This document shows positions 27,938 through 37,308 of a stretch of 64,000 bases of DNA, piece after piece. Made by a program: the position numbers and the translations under genes. The notes beneath the pieces were generated by a model. The model worked only from the letters and a program-made list of their open reading frames with translations, searched no databases and had not been told where the DNA came from. Within the stretch, counting starts at the first letter, position 1. Each line of letters opens with the position of its first letter. Source of the DNA: Ideonella_A intermedia_A (GTDB lineage: Bacteria > Pseudomonadota > Gammaproteobacteria > Burkholderiales > Burkholderiaceae_C); the NCBI GenBank assembly GCA_943370175.1, contig CALRPU020000013.1, positions 1 through 64,000 of the forward strand, given 5' to 3'.

Positions 27938-29185
27938 CTAGCGACGACCAACCGCCAGCGTGGAGCTCAGCACCGCCCCATCCTGACCCGGCGACCGCAG
28001 CCGCCGCACGATCACCCAGGCCGCACCCAACAGCAAGCCGACCAGGGTGCCGCCCGCCACGAGGATCATGCGTGGTGGAAACGACCGGTAGTCCGGCGGC
28101 ACGGCCTTGTCGATCTGCTGCAGCACCTGGCCTTCCTTGGCCTCGTCCAGCTTGGCGAGCTCGTACTGGCGCAGGATGTTTTCCAGCAAGGTCTCCTGGA
28201 GCTTCAACTCGCGGCGGGCCCGGATGTAGGCGATGCCGGCCTCCGGCAGGCGATTGACCGCCATGTCCAGGGCGCTGGCCTCTGCGCCATTGGCACCGCC
28301 ACCGTTGCCACCGCCATTGGCCGGGCGCTTGCTCGACTCCAGCCGGGTCAGCTCGCTGCGCAGCGCGGCCAGTTCGGAGTTCAGCCGGATGACCTCCGGG
28401 TTCTGCTCGGTGGCGCCGGTCTTCAGCACCTTCAGCTGCACCTCGCGTTCGGCGATGACCGCGCGCAGCTGGGCGGCGCCGCCGATCAAGGCCTCTGCCT
28501 GCTTGTCCAGCACGATCACGCCCGACTTTTCCTGAACCACCCGCAGGTCCTGTTCGGCCTTGACGAGGTTGTCCTTCGTCTTTTGAAGCTGGCCTTCGAA
28601 GAACACCCGCCGCTGCTGCGCTTCCGTGACGGCCAGCCGGTCGAGCACCTTCGACACCTCACCCACGTGCGCGTTGGCGAGGTCGGCGGCAAAAGCCGGG
28701 TCCTTGTCCTCGACCATCAGCGTGATCACGCTGGTCTTCTTGTCGCTGCCGACGTTGATGTACACGGGTGCCACCTTGCGCAATTGCTCGAAGCTCTTGA
28801 CGCTGTAACGCTCCTGCAGCTTGAAGCGGGCGTCGAGCGCCCTCAACACGCTGTCGCTGCGCAGCAGGCTGACGTACAGCTCGTCCGGCGTCTTGGCGCC
28901 CAGGCCCCCGGGCAGCACCCCAAGCGCGCCCAAGGCGCCCAGCGCTGCGGCGGAGCCGCTTTGCTGCTGGCTGCCGGGCGGCAGCAGCGTGGTTCGGGCG
29001 GTGAAGCTCTCGGGCAGCAGCAGCGCCGCGGCCATCGCGGCGGCGAAGCACACGGCCGCGAAAGCCGTCACCACCCATTTGCCGTCCACAAGCCAGGAGA
29101 GCATCTCGCCGACGGTCAGCAGGTCCCCATCGTCCCACGCCTGATCGTCGACGTCCGCTGAAATCGCCTTGGTGTTCTGAGTCAT
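27938..29185 (-). CDS. Wzz/GNVR-type polysaccharide chain-length protein
   Basis: This 415-residue inner-membrane protein has a helix near each end (~37-57 and ~375-397) and a long periplasmic part with coiled coils (~170-290), the polysaccharide co-polymerase pattern. Residues ~65-130 hold the Wzz-like segment LLPPGSQ...AKTPDELYVSLLRSDSVL. A Gly/Asn-rich stretch (NGGGNGGGANG) interrupts the coiled coil near 303-313. No cytoplasmic tyrosine-kinase domain follows the second helix. It lies 22 bases after the Wza-like gene and is probably co-transcribed. It would control the length or export of a surface polysaccharide. Confidence 0.85.
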   Translation of the reverse strand: MTQNTKAISADVDDQAWDDGDLLTVGEMLSWLVDGKWVVTAFAAVCFAAAMAAALLLPESFTARTTLLPPGSQQQSGSAAALGALGALGVLPGGLGAKTPDELYVSLLRSDSVLRALDARFKLQERYSVKSFEQLRKVAPVYINVGSDKKTSVITLMVEDKDPAFAADLANAHVGEVSKVLDRLAVTEAQQRRVFFEGQLQKTKDNLVKAEQDLRVVQEKSGVIVLDKQAEALIGGAAQLRAVIAEREVQLKVLKTGATEQNPEVIRLNSELAALRSELTRLESSKRPANGGGNGGGANGAEASALDMAVNRLPEAGIAYIRARRELKLQETLLENILRQYELAKLDEAKEGQVLQQIDKAVPPDYRSFPPRMILVAGGTLVGLLLGAAWVIVRRLRSPGQDGAVLSSTLAVGRR

Positions 29186-29207
29186 GAAATCGCTGCGGCG
29201 GGGTCCG

Positions 29208-31736
29208 TCAATTGCGCAAGGTCTGGATGGCCGCGGCCCCCAGCCCGAACTGCGAGAAGATCTGCGACCAGTCCTTGAGGTTGCGCACCAGGGCCTTGCC
29301 CCAGGTTTCGAAGTCCAGCTGGTTCGGCACCACCACGGCGTCGCCCGGGTACAGCGGCTGTTTGGCCAGGCCGCCATAGCCAAACAGCCCCTTGGCGTCG
29401 TTGGAATGGCTCACCGTGCCGTCGGCGCGCAGGATGAACATCGCCGAGGGCTCTGCGGCTTCGTCCAAACCGGCAAGCTTGATGTAGTCGCCGGCGGTTC
29501 GGCCGGGCTTCCACAAGAAGGCGTTGCTGTTCACGACGGCGCCCGCGACGGTGACGAAGCCCGGCCTCGCCGGCACGTTGATGCGGTCGGCGTGGTCGAG
29601 CGGCAGGTCGGGCAGGGCATCGAGGTTGGTGGCGTCGGGCGTCAGCTCCAGCGCGATGCGGCCGGTTGGCTCGACCTGACGCAGCCGCGCGAGCTGCGCC
29701 TGCGTGGCCGCGGCACTGACATTGGCGGCGGTCGGGTCCTCACGGCGGTTGGCCGCGTCGCGGGCGGCTTGCGTGGCCGACAGCGCCTGCAAGCGGGTGA
29801 TCGCCTGGGCGAGGTTCTCGCGCTGCCGCGCCTTGGTCTCCTCGCGGGTGAACTCCAGGCCGTACACGTAAGCCTGCGGGGTCAGGCCGCCGGCGCGCGC
29901 CAACAGCTGTCGCAGGGTTTCGCCCGGCTGCAGCTGGTAGACCCCCGGCGCTGACACCTCGCCCTCGACCGACACCAATCGGGTCTGGCGCGCGGTCGGC
30001 ACGCGAACGTCCTTCTGGCTGTACACCGTGACCACGTCACCTGGCAGCAGTTCGATGTTGCTTGCGGGATCGCCCTGGAGCACGGCCTTGCCCAGGTTGA
30101 AGGCGATCACCCGCGTGGAGAGGTCGGCCTCGTTGAGCCGCTCGACCACCGCGTAGTCCCAGTTCAGTTCGTCGAACAGCGCCGCCGGCGCCCGCTTGGC
30201 GCGTTCGGTGACCAGCTGGTCGGCGTTGCGCTCTGCGATGGTCCTGGCGCCTGCGCCGCGCCGGACCGTCCGTCGGTTGGGCTCGTCGGTGGTGCCGCCT
30301 GCCCCGCTGCGAGCGCCATTGACCAGGCGCCCGTCGCGGTCGTACAGCGGCTCCTCCAGCTCGCCCTCGTCTTCAATCACCTGCACCAGCAGGTTCTTGC
30401 GCCGGTAGAAGTCGGGCGAGATCAAGGCCTCCCGGTCCGGAATCAGGTCGCGAACCCGCATGCCCGGCGTGTAGGGATAGCGCAGCGGCTGGGCCACATG
30501 GCCCTTCAGCGTGACCGCATTTGAAAACTCCGGCGAGATGGCCAGCATCGTCAGCACGTCGCCGTCGCGCAGGGGTTTGCGCAAGCCCGTGTCATCGAGT
30601 TTGAAGGCCTCGACGAACCGCGCGGCGCGCGGCCGGGACGGGTCGATGCGCTCCAGCTGGGCCCGGTTCGGGTTGGCAAGCACCAGGGCACCGCCGGCGT
30701 AGCGCAACACATCGCGCACAGGCTCCTCGGTCGAGCGCAGCTCGAAGATGGCCGGGGTGTCGGTGGCACCGGTCAGTGCCACGCGCGGCCCGGCACTGTG
30801 GAACACCACCACGTCACCGGCCTGCAGCTGCAGGTCCTTGGACTTGTCGCCGCTGACCAAAAACTCGTAGACGTCCAACTCGGCAATGACCTTGTTGTCG
30901 CGGCGCAGGCTGAGCTTGCGCATGGAGCCGTTGGTCGCGGGGCCACCGGCCGCGATCACCGCCGACAGCAGCGTCGACTGGCTGGGCAGGTTGAAGACGC
31001 CGGGGCGCTGAGCCGGACCGACCACGAAAACCTTGACGGCGCGCAACTGACCGAGTGACACGCTCAAGCTGAAGTTGGTGTACAGGCGGCTGATCTGCGC
31101 ACGCAGGTGGGCCTCCAGGTTCGAAGCCTTGATGCCCGCCACGGTGAAGCTGCCCACCTTGGGCAGCGTCAGTTGTCCGTTGCGGTCCACCTTGCTGCGG
31201 TAGTCGACGTCGATCGAGCCCCAGGCGCGCAGGATCACCTCGTCGCCCGGACCGACGATGTAGTCGGCGGACACCGGAATGCTGTCGGCCGAGGCGCGCA
31301 CGCTGTTGCCGGCTTCCTCGAAAAAACGGCTGCCGAACGGTTGAAGCAGCCGCCCGGTCGCCAGCTCGACGAATTTCTGGAACTCGCTGGGGGCGGGCGG
31401 CGTGGGCGGCCTCATGCGGCGGTCACGGTCCTCATCAAGGCCGTCGACGCGGTCGTCGCCGCGCGCCTCCCCTTGGCGAGCGCGCAGCGCGCGCCGTTCG
31501 GCGTCGGTCAGTGGCTGGCCCTGGGCTGCGCCACCCTGCGGGTCGCGCGCGCCCGGCGAGGTGGCGCCGTTCGCGTTGCCGTTGCGCTGACCGTTCGCGC
31601 CTTGCGGGTAGGCCGGTGCGTTGAACGTGCCGCCGCCGGACAGAATCTGCGCGGCCGATGGCAACGAGAACGAAGCAGCAAGCAACAGGGTCGCAACGAG
31701 TCGGGTGGCGTGCATGGGGGCAAGGGTCATCGGCAT
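29208..31736 (-). CDS. Wza-like polysaccharide export protein with SLBB repeats
   Basis: This ~842-residue exported protein has a signal peptide (HATRLVATLLLAASFSLPSAAQ), a Gln/Asn/Gly-rich and charged linker (~35-110), a polysaccharide export domain (VSADYIVGPGDEVILRAWG) and several SLBB-type beta-grasp segments (for example RVALTGATDTPAIF, AVTLKGHVAQPLRY, RLVSVEGEVSAPGVYQL, FVTVAGAVVNSNAF). It is more than twice the length of E. coli Wza and shows no lipobox cysteine. It presumably forms an outer-membrane or periplasmic conduit with the adjacent Wzz-like protein. ATG codons at 31736, 31730 and 31715 are all possible; the most upstream was taken. No glycosyltransferases are nearby. Confidence 0.85.
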   Translation of the reverse strand: MPMTLAPMHATRLVATLLLAASFSLPSAAQILSGGGTFNAPAYPQGANGQRNGNANGATSPGARDPQGGAAQGQPLTDAERRALRARQGEARGDDRVDGLDEDRDRRMRPPTPPAPSEFQKFVELATGRLLQPFGSRFFEEAGNSVRASADSIPVSADYIVGPGDEVILRAWGSIDVDYRSKVDRNGQLTLPKVGSFTVAGIKASNLEAHLRAQISRLYTNFSLSVSLGQLRAVKVFVVGPAQRPGVFNLPSQSTLLSAVIAAGGPATNGSMRKLSLRRDNKVIAELDVYEFLVSGDKSKDLQLQAGDVVVFHSAGPRVALTGATDTPAIFELRSTEEPVRDVLRYAGGALVLANPNRAQLERIDPSRPRAARFVEAFKLDDTGLRKPLRDGDVLTMLAISPEFSNAVTLKGHVAQPLRYPYTPGMRVRDLIPDREALISPDFYRRKNLLVQVIEDEGELEEPLYDRDGRLVNGARSGAGGTTDEPNRRTVRRGAGARTIAERNADQLVTERAKRAPAALFDELNWDYAVVERLNEADLSTRVIAFNLGKAVLQGDPASNIELLPGDVVTVYSQKDVRVPTARQTRLVSVEGEVSAPGVYQLQPGETLRQLLARAGGLTPQAYVYGLEFTREETKARQRENLAQAITRLQALSATQAARDAANRREDPTAANVSAAATQAQLARLRQVEPTGRIALELTPDATNLDALPDLPLDHADRINVPARPGFVTVAGAVVNSNAFLWKPGRTAGDYIKLAGLDEAAEPSAMFILRADGTVSHSNDAKGLFGYGGLAKQPLYPGDAVVVPNQLDFETWGKALVRNLKDWSQIFSQFGLGAAAIQTLRN

Positions 31737-31953
31737 GCCAATGGCAGGTGGGACCGGGTGGCGCCGCAGCCGATCTGGCCACTGGGCCTGGCGCACGACC
31801 GCCGCGGGAATGAGGCAATCCGAGGCGACCAGCGACCGGGCGGGCAAAGCCAGGCGTCCGCGGGACGAAAGCGGCGCGATGGTACCGGATGCGGCCAATG
31901 GCCTGGCCGGTCAGGCGGCAGCAGGTCATGCCGACCCGCCGCCGTGGTGGCGA

Positions 31954-32406
31954 TCACTCCTTGCGGTAGGCGTCGTGGCACGCCTTGCAGGTCTTGGCCG
32001 TCTCGCCGAAGGCGGCCTTCAGTGTGTCGAGGTTGCCCGACTTGGCCGCGGCCGCCAGCTTCACGGATTCCTCCTGCATCTTGGTCGCGCCCGCCTTGAA
32101 CTTGTCTTGCTCGGTCCAGATTTCGGGCTTGGCGCGGGTGTCGCCCTTGTCGGTGCCAGGCCCGAAACCAGCGAACGGCAGCTTGGCGATGTCGGCCACG
32201 ATGTCAGCATTTTCACTGGCGACCTTCGCGTCAAAGGGCACGCGGTTGTTCGCCATCGCACCGATCCGGCCAAAGTGGGCGCCCAGCACGGTGAACGCGG
32301 CTTTGCGGTACTTGATGGCGTCCTCGGGCTTTTGGAACTGGGCGGCAGCGGGCAGGGCCACGAGGGTGGACAGCAGCACGGGAAGGGCAAGTAGGCGACG
32401 GCTCAT
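31954..32406 (-). CDS. Cytochrome c' (class II c-type cytochrome)
   Basis: This 150-residue protein has a cleavable signal peptide (MSRRLLALPVLLSTLVALPAAAQ) and a four-helix-bundle mature part with the haem motif CKACH at 140-144, six residues from the C-terminus, as in cytochromes c'. These periplasmic proteins bind NO or CO or serve in electron transfer. The start at 32406 has AGGAA upstream. It is divergent from a cytochrome b561, a common pairing that suggests electron exchange between the two. Confidence 0.9.
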   Translation of the reverse strand: MSRRLLALPVLLSTLVALPAAAQFQKPEDAIKYRKAAFTVLGAHFGRIGAMANNRVPFDAKVASENADIVADIAKLPFAGFGPGTDKGDTRAKPEIWTEQDKFKAGATKMQEESVKLAAAAKSGNLDTLKAAFGETAKTCKACHDAYRKE

Positions 32407-32690
32407 GGGCAATTCCTGTCAGAGGGGTCTTGGCGCCCGGGGACCTTCCCCCGACACCGCAGGTGGCGGGCGGCGCAGCCGTGGGCTGGTCACACGCCAT
32501 TTCAGTGTACGCACACGGCGCCCTGGCGTGTCGGTTGCGTTTGCTGCATGGCACCGTGGGTGTTGCTGCCGCGCCATGGCGGCGCCATCGACGCGGTCCG
32601 ATGCGGGTCGATCTGGGCTGGTCGAAGCGCCTGCTCAGGGCTATCGTCCGGCATCATGCTCGCCTTCATCAAGTTGAAACGGGGTGTTTG

Positions 32691-33386
32691 ATGGCTGAAG
32701 TCCGACAGGCCGTGCGCATCTGGGACCTGCCCACCCGACTCTTCCACTGGACGCTGGCGGCGGGTGTCGTTGGGTCGGTGGTGTCGGCCAAGGTGGGCGG
32801 CAACGCCATGGAGTGGCATTTTCGGTTCGGCTATGCCGTCTTCGCGCTGCTGATCTTCCGCCTGGTCTGGGGCATCGGCGGCGGGCGCTGGTCGCGCTTT
32901 GCCAGTTTTGTTCGCGGGCCGTTGACGACCTGGCGCTACCTGCGCGGCCAACGTGGCGGCCCCGCAGGGTCCGAGGCCGGGCACAACCCCTTGGGCGCGC
33001 TGTCGGTGCTCGGCATGCTGACGGTGCTCGGCGTGCAGGTGGGCACGGGCCTCTTCGCCGACGACGAGATCGCCAGCACCGGCCCGCTGGTCAGCCTGGT
33101 CACCGGGTCCCTGAGCAGCCAGCTGACGTCCTGGCACAAGACCTTCGGCCAATGGTTGATCCTGGGGTTGGTGGCGCTGCATGTGTCGGCCATCCTCTTC
33201 TACCTGTTCAAGAAGAAGCGCAACCTGATCGGGCCGATGTGGACGGGGGACCAAGTCCTGCCGTCGGGCACGCCGGCTTCTGCCGATGGCTGGCGCCAGC
33301 GTCTGCTGGCGCTGGTGGCGCTGGTGGCCTGTGCGGCGGTGGTCGCCTGGGTGATCCAGCAAGGAGCGGTCGCGAGTGGCGTCTGA
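32691..33386 (+). CDS. Cytochrome b561-type membrane protein
   Basis: This 231-residue inner-membrane protein has about five hydrophobic helices and well-placed haem-ligand histidines: LFHWTL (His19), MEWHFRFGY, LTSWHKTFGQW and LVALHVSAI. It belongs to the prokaryotic b561/Ni-Fe-hydrogenase cytochrome b family, which moves electrons between quinones and periplasmic partners. The cytochrome c' encoded divergently is a plausible partner. The ATG at 32691 opens the conserved VRIWDLPTRLFHW. Its end overlaps the start of the GNAT gene. Confidence 0.88.
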   Translation: MAEVRQAVRIWDLPTRLFHWTLAAGVVGSVVSAKVGGNAMEWHFRFGYAVFALLIFRLVWGIGGGRWSRFASFVRGPLTTWRYLRGQRGGPAGSEAGHNPLGALSVLGMLTVLGVQVGTGLFADDEIASTGPLVSLVTGSLSSQLTSWHKTFGQWLILGLVALHVSAILFYLFKKKRNLIGPMWTGDQVLPSGTPASADGWRQRLLALVALVACAAVVAWVIQQGAVASGV

Positions 33387-33885
33387 ACAGCGCAGCGAGT
33401 TGCCCCGCGTCGAGCTGCTCCCGGTCGAGGGCGGTGAACCGCTGGACGAAGCGCGGCTGGTGTTCCGCGAGTACGCGGCCAGCCTTCCGGTGGACTTGTG
33501 CTTCCAGGGCTTTGAAGAAGAGCTGGCCGGTTTGCCGGGCCTGTATGCCGCGCCTGCCGGTCAGCTCCTGCTCGCCCTGGTGGATGGCGCAGTGGCTGGT
33601 TGCGGGGCCATTCGGCCGATGCCCGACTGCGATTACCCCAACGCCTGCGAAATGAAGCGCGTGTTCGTTCGCCCTGCATTCCGTGGCTTCGGCCTGGGCC
33701 GGCTGCTGGTGCAGGCGCTGATGGACGAGGCCAAGCGCGCCGGCTATTCGAGTGTGCTGCTCGACACACTTGACGACATGGAGGCCGCGCGCGGCCTCTA
33801 CGCCTCGTTTGGTTTCGAAGAGATCCCGCCGTATTACTTCAACCCGATCGCCGGCGCCCACTACCTGAAGGCGGACATCGCCTGA
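33376..33885 (+). CDS. GNAT-family N-acetyltransferase
   Basis: This 169-residue cytoplasmic protein has the GNAT fold. The acetyl-CoA loop is RPAFRGFGLGRLL (~97-109), preceded by CEMKRVFV and followed by LLDTLDDMEAARGLYASFGF. Acceptors range from small amines to proteins; none is indicated. It starts with GTG at 33376 inside the end of the b561 gene, nine bases after AAGGAG, so translation is probably coupled. It is followed five bases later by the aldose epimerase. Confidence 0.85.
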   Translation: MASEQRSELPRVELLPVEGGEPLDEARLVFREYAASLPVDLCFQGFEEELAGLPGLYAAPAGQLLLALVDGAVAGCGAIRPMPDCDYPNACEMKRVFVRPAFRGFGLGRLLVQALMDEAKRAGYSSVLLDTLDDMEAARGLYASFGFEEIPPYYFNPIAGAHYLKADIA

Positions 33886-33890
33886 ACCCC

Positions 33891-34772
33891 ATGACCCAAC
33901 CCAGCCTGCTCCATGACCAGCCCGCCGATGGCCGTTTTGACCTGCATTCGGGGGCCTTGCGCCTGGCATTGCGGGTCGACCTCGGGGCCAGCATCGCCGG
34001 CCTGTGGCACCGCGATTTGCCGGTCCTGGACTCCGTCGAGCCGACCGACCTGACCCGCGCCACCGAGGCCGCGTGCTTCGCCCAACTGCCTTTTGCTCAC
34101 CTGCTTGGGCAGCACCGTTTCCGGTTCAAGGGCCGCGAATGGAGCGTGGCAGCGCACCCGGGCGACGGTCCGCACGCCTTGAATGGCATGGCCTGGCGAC
34201 GGCCCTGGCGGCTGGTGTCGCACACCGCCCAGGACGCCGTGCTGCGCCTGGTCCACGCACCCGACGCCGACTGGCCATTCGCCTTCGAGGCCTTGCAGCA
34301 CATCAATTTGACCCCCAACGCGCTGGGGGTGCAGCTGGTGCTGACCAACACCGACCCGCAGGTGCAGCCCGTGGGCCTCGGCTGGAGCCTGCGGTTCCCC
34401 AAACGCAGCCGCAGCCGACTGCACATCGAGGTGGGGCAGCGTTGGGAGTCGGAGGCTTCTGGCCTGCCCACCCGGCGGGTCAGTCAGCCGGGGGTGGATG
34501 GGGATGTCGCGCACCTGGACTTTGATCACGCCTTCGAGGCCTGGACCGGTCCGGCGCGCCTGAGGGACGAGCGCCTGTCGCTGCAACTGCGGGCGTCCAC
34601 GCCGCACCTGTCACTGCGCAGCCGACCCGATGAGGCCAGCTTCACGATCTCGCCGTCCAGCCAGGTGCCCAATGCGATTCACATGGCGGACCCGGTCGCG
34701 CATGGGGTTCGTTGCCTTGAGCCGGGCGACTCCACCGAGCTTTCGATGTCGCTTGACGTGGCCGTGCTGTGA
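33891..34772 (+). CDS. Aldose 1-epimerase-like protein
   Basis: This 293-residue soluble beta-sandwich protein matches the aldose-1-epimerase (GalM) superfamily: RVDLGASIAGLWHRD near the start, GDGPHALNGMAWRRPW (~90-105) with the conserved His and Trp, and QHINLTPNALGVQLVLTN in the core. GalM interconverts alpha and beta sugar anomers. Its last four bases overlap the start of the SMP-30/lactonase gene. The pair suggests a short sugar oxidation route in which the anomer is supplied and the sugar lactone is opened. Confidence 0.82.
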   Translation: MTQPSLLHDQPADGRFDLHSGALRLALRVDLGASIAGLWHRDLPVLDSVEPTDLTRATEAACFAQLPFAHLLGQHRFRFKGREWSVAAHPGDGPHALNGMAWRRPWRLVSHTAQDAVLRLVHAPDADWPFAFEALQHINLTPNALGVQLVLTNTDPQVQPVGLGWSLRFPKRSRSRLHIEVGQRWESEASGLPTRRVSQPGVDGDVAHLDFDHAFEAWTGPARLRDERLSLQLRASTPHLSLRSRPDEASFTISPSSQVPNAIHMADPVAHGVRCLEPGDSTELSMSLDVAVL

Positions 34773-35680
34773 GCCTGTCGGCCGATCCCGCCGTCACCTT
34801 GGCGGTGGCCACACGGTGTCTGCTCGGCGAGTCGCCGATGTGGCACCCGCGTGAGCAGTGCCTTTATTGGTGCGACATCCCGGGCCACCGCCTGTACCGG
34901 CACGACCCGGCCACACAGGACCTGGTGCACTGGAACTTCGACACCGACGTCGCCTGTTGCGCGCCGATGCTGGACGGCGGGTTGCTGCTCGCCCTGCGCG
35001 ACGGCCTGTGGCGGTTTGACCCGGCAAGCGGCCAGCGGCGGCGCCTGGTTGCTGCGCCCTACGACGCCACTCAGGAACGCTTCAACGACGGCAAGTGCGA
35101 CCCCCAAGGCCGCTTCTGGGTGGGGACGATCTTCGAGCCGCGCACCCCCGCGCTGGCCAAGCTGTACCGCTATGCCCGCGGCGCGCTCGATGCGCGGCTC
35201 GAAGGCATCACGGTGACGAACGGTTTGGGCTGGAGCCCCGACGCTCGCCGGCTGTACGTGAGCGACACCAAGGCGCACCGCATCGAGCAGTTCGATGTCG
35301 ACCCCGTGGGCGGCGAGCTGTCGGGGCGCCGCGTGTTCGCCAGCTTTCCTGCCCGCCAGGCCGAGCAGCCGCTGTCGACCTATGGTGGGCGCCCCGACGG
35401 CGCGGCCGTGGACGCCGAAGGTTGCTACTGGGTGGCCATGTTCGAGGGCGCGCGGCTGCTGCGCTTGTCGCCGGAGGGCGAGTTGCTGCGCGAGGTGCGA
35501 TTGCCGGTGCAGTGCCCCACGATGCCGTGCTTCGGGGCCGCCGATCTGCGCACCCTGTACATCACCACCGCAAGCCACCATCGCCCACCCGCGGAGCTGA
35601 TTGAGCAGCCGTGGGCAGGCAGCGTGTTGAGTCTTCGCGTGGACGTCCCGGGCCTGCCTGCCAACCTGTTCGCGGCTTGA
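34769..35680 (+). CDS. SMP-30/gluconolactonase-family protein
   Basis: This 303-residue six-bladed beta-propeller protein belongs to the SMP-30/gluconolactonase/LRE family. Metal-site motifs are visible: LLGESPMWHP (Glu), ERFNDGKCDPQGRFWVGT (Asn and Asp), TVTNGLGWSPD (Asn) and YGGRPDGAAVDAEG (Asp). Members hydrolyse sugar lactones such as L-arabinonolactone or gluconolactone in the cytoplasm. It starts with GTG at 34769 (GTGA overlap with the epimerase gene). No sugar transporter or dehydrogenase is adjacent, so the sugar is unknown. Confidence 0.9.
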   Translation: MSLSADPAVTLAVATRCLLGESPMWHPREQCLYWCDIPGHRLYRHDPATQDLVHWNFDTDVACCAPMLDGGLLLALRDGLWRFDPASGQRRRLVAAPYDATQERFNDGKCDPQGRFWVGTIFEPRTPALAKLYRYARGALDARLEGITVTNGLGWSPDARRLYVSDTKAHRIEQFDVDPVGGELSGRRVFASFPARQAEQPLSTYGGRPDGAAVDAEGCYWVAMFEGARLLRLSPEGELLREVRLPVQCPTMPCFGAADLRTLYITTASHHRPPAELIEQPWAGSVLSLRVDVPGLPANLFAA

Positions 35681-35797
35681 GCCTGCGGGCGTCGCGGTGC
35701 TGCGCCGCAGCCTTGGTGGCCGCCACCGTTTGGCGTCTTCGCAACGCACCTTGCTGGCGCTTCGGTGCCCCACTTTCGGGTGGCACGGGTTTCCACG

Positions 35798-35803
35798 TAT
35801 AAT
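35798..35803 (+). promoter_or_regulatory. Promoter of the atp operon (-10)
   Basis: A perfect TATAAT lies 47 bases before atpI, in the 169-base gap after the lactonase gene. The -35 region around 35774-35780 (TTTCGGG) is weak. This is the only consensus -10 hexamer noted ahead of the nine-gene operon. Confidence 0.7.
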
Positions 35804-35849
35804 CCCGAGGCTTTGCTGAACATGCTGTAACAACAGCGTAACCAAGGGC

Positions 35850-36371
35850 ATGAACCACGTGCGGTCAGGCACCCCTCACCGCGATGCAGGACCAATCAGC
35901 TCTGGCGAACGACCCGATCGGCCGGTTCGCAATCAACCGTTCAATGATGCGGCCGACGAGGTTCCTTTCAAGACCCTGACGGCCGACGAGGCGCGCAAGG
36001 TTCGTGAAAAGCTCACGATCGTGTCGCCATGGCGGGTGGTGTTGGTGCAGTTTGCGGCGGGCTTGGTGTGTGCGGCGTTGGCCTGGGTGCTGACGAGGCA
36101 GGCGTCGATGGTGTGGTCGGCGTTGTATGGGGCGGCCGCAACGGTGCTTCCCAGTGCCTTGCTGGCGCGGGGAATGACGCGGGGGTCTGCGGGGGCGGTG
36201 TCTGCTGCTGCGGGATTCCTGTTTTGGGAAATGCTCAAGATTGGTGTGGCGATCGCGATGTTGCTGATCGCTGCAAAGGTGGTGCCTCAGCTGAGTTGGC
36301 CGGCCTTGCTGCTGACCATGCTGGTGTGCATCAAGGTGAATTGGTTCGCGCTCTTGTGGCGCGGGCGTTGA
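35850..36371 (+). CDS. atpI: ATP synthase subunit I
   Basis: This 173-residue protein has a charged, poorly conserved N-terminal tail (~1-60) and four hydrophobic helices, the AtpI pattern. In other bacteria AtpI helps assemble the c-ring of F1Fo ATP synthase and is encoded first in the operon, as here. The ATG at 35850 is preceded by AAGGG. Base composition dips locally (36029-36360 is rich in G and T on the plus strand), in keeping with low-complexity membrane helices. Confidence 0.85.
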   Translation: MNHVRSGTPHRDAGPISSGERPDRPVRNQPFNDAADEVPFKTLTADEARKVREKLTIVSPWRVVLVQFAAGLVCAALAWVLTRQASMVWSALYGAAATVLPSALLARGMTRGSAGAVSAAAGFLFWEMLKIGVAIAMLLIAAKVVPQLSWPALLLTMLVCIKVNWFALLWRGR

Positions 36372-36397
36372 GGAACTTCTAGTTTTCAGGACTGAGA

Positions 36398-37249
36398 ATG
36401 GCAACCGAAAGCCACGCCCCCACAGCAGGTGAGTACATCGTTCACCACCTGCAGCACCTGCAAAACGGCAAGCAGACCGCGGTGGTTGACTTTTCTGTCA
36501 TCAACCTCGACTCAATCTTCTTTTCGACCTTGCTCGGCATCTTGGGCTGCTGGTTCCTGTGGGCTGCCGCGCGCAAAGCCACCTCGGGGGTGCCAGGGCG
36601 CTTCCAAGCCGCCGTCGAGATCCTCATTGAAATGGTCGACAGTCAAGCCAAGGGCATCATCCACAACGCCCAAAGCCGCCTGATGGTGGCTCCGCTGGCG
36701 CTGACGGTGTTCGTCTGGATCTTCGTGATGAACGCCATGGACTTGCTGCCAGTCGACCTGCTGCCGGCCATCTGGCATTCGGTCGGTCCCGCCGTTGGCA
36801 TGAAGGACTACCTGCGGGTCGTGCCCACCGCCGACTTGTCGATCACCATGGCCTTGTCGCTCGGCGTGCTGTTGGTGTGCCTGTACTACAACGTCAAGAT
36901 CAAGGGCGCCGGCGGCTGGATTCATGAGTTGTTTTCGGCACCGTTCGGCGACAAGTGGTTCCTGTACCCGGTCAATTTCCTGATGCAGATGATCGAGTTT
37001 GTCGCCAAGACCGTGTCGCACGGCATGCGGCTGTTCGGCAACATGTACGCTGGCGAACTGATCTTCATGTTGATCGCATTGATGGGTGGCGCCTTCGCGC
37101 TGAACGCCACGGGCATCGCGCTGTTCCTCGGCCACATCATTGCCGGGTCGGTGTGGGCGATCTTCCACATCCTGATCATCACGCTGCAGGCCTTCGTGTT
37201 CATGATGCTGACGCTCGTGTACGTTGGTCAGGCCCACGACGCCCACTGA
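36398..37249 (+). CDS. atpB: F1Fo ATP synthase subunit a
   Basis: This 283-residue inner-membrane subunit forms the proton half-channels of Fo. It has five to six hydrophobic helices. The essential arginine is Arg211 in GMRLFGNMYAGE (Arg210 in E. coli), and the last helix ends QAFVFMMLTLVYVG. It follows atpI by 26 bases. Confidence 0.97.
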   Translation: MATESHAPTAGEYIVHHLQHLQNGKQTAVVDFSVINLDSIFFSTLLGILGCWFLWAAARKATSGVPGRFQAAVEILIEMVDSQAKGIIHNAQSRLMVAPLALTVFVWIFVMNAMDLLPVDLLPAIWHSVGPAVGMKDYLRVVPTADLSITMALSLGVLLVCLYYNVKIKGAGGWIHELFSAPFGDKWFLYPVNFLMQMIEFVAKTVSHGMRLFGNMYAGELIFMLIALMGGAFALNATGIALFLGHIIAGSVWAIFHILIITLQAFVFMMLTLVYVGQAHDAH

Positions 37250-37308
37250 TTGCCTTGCCTGGGCGTGGGTCGCGGCCACCGCCGTGATCGCGCCTGCGCC
37301 ATTCGTTT

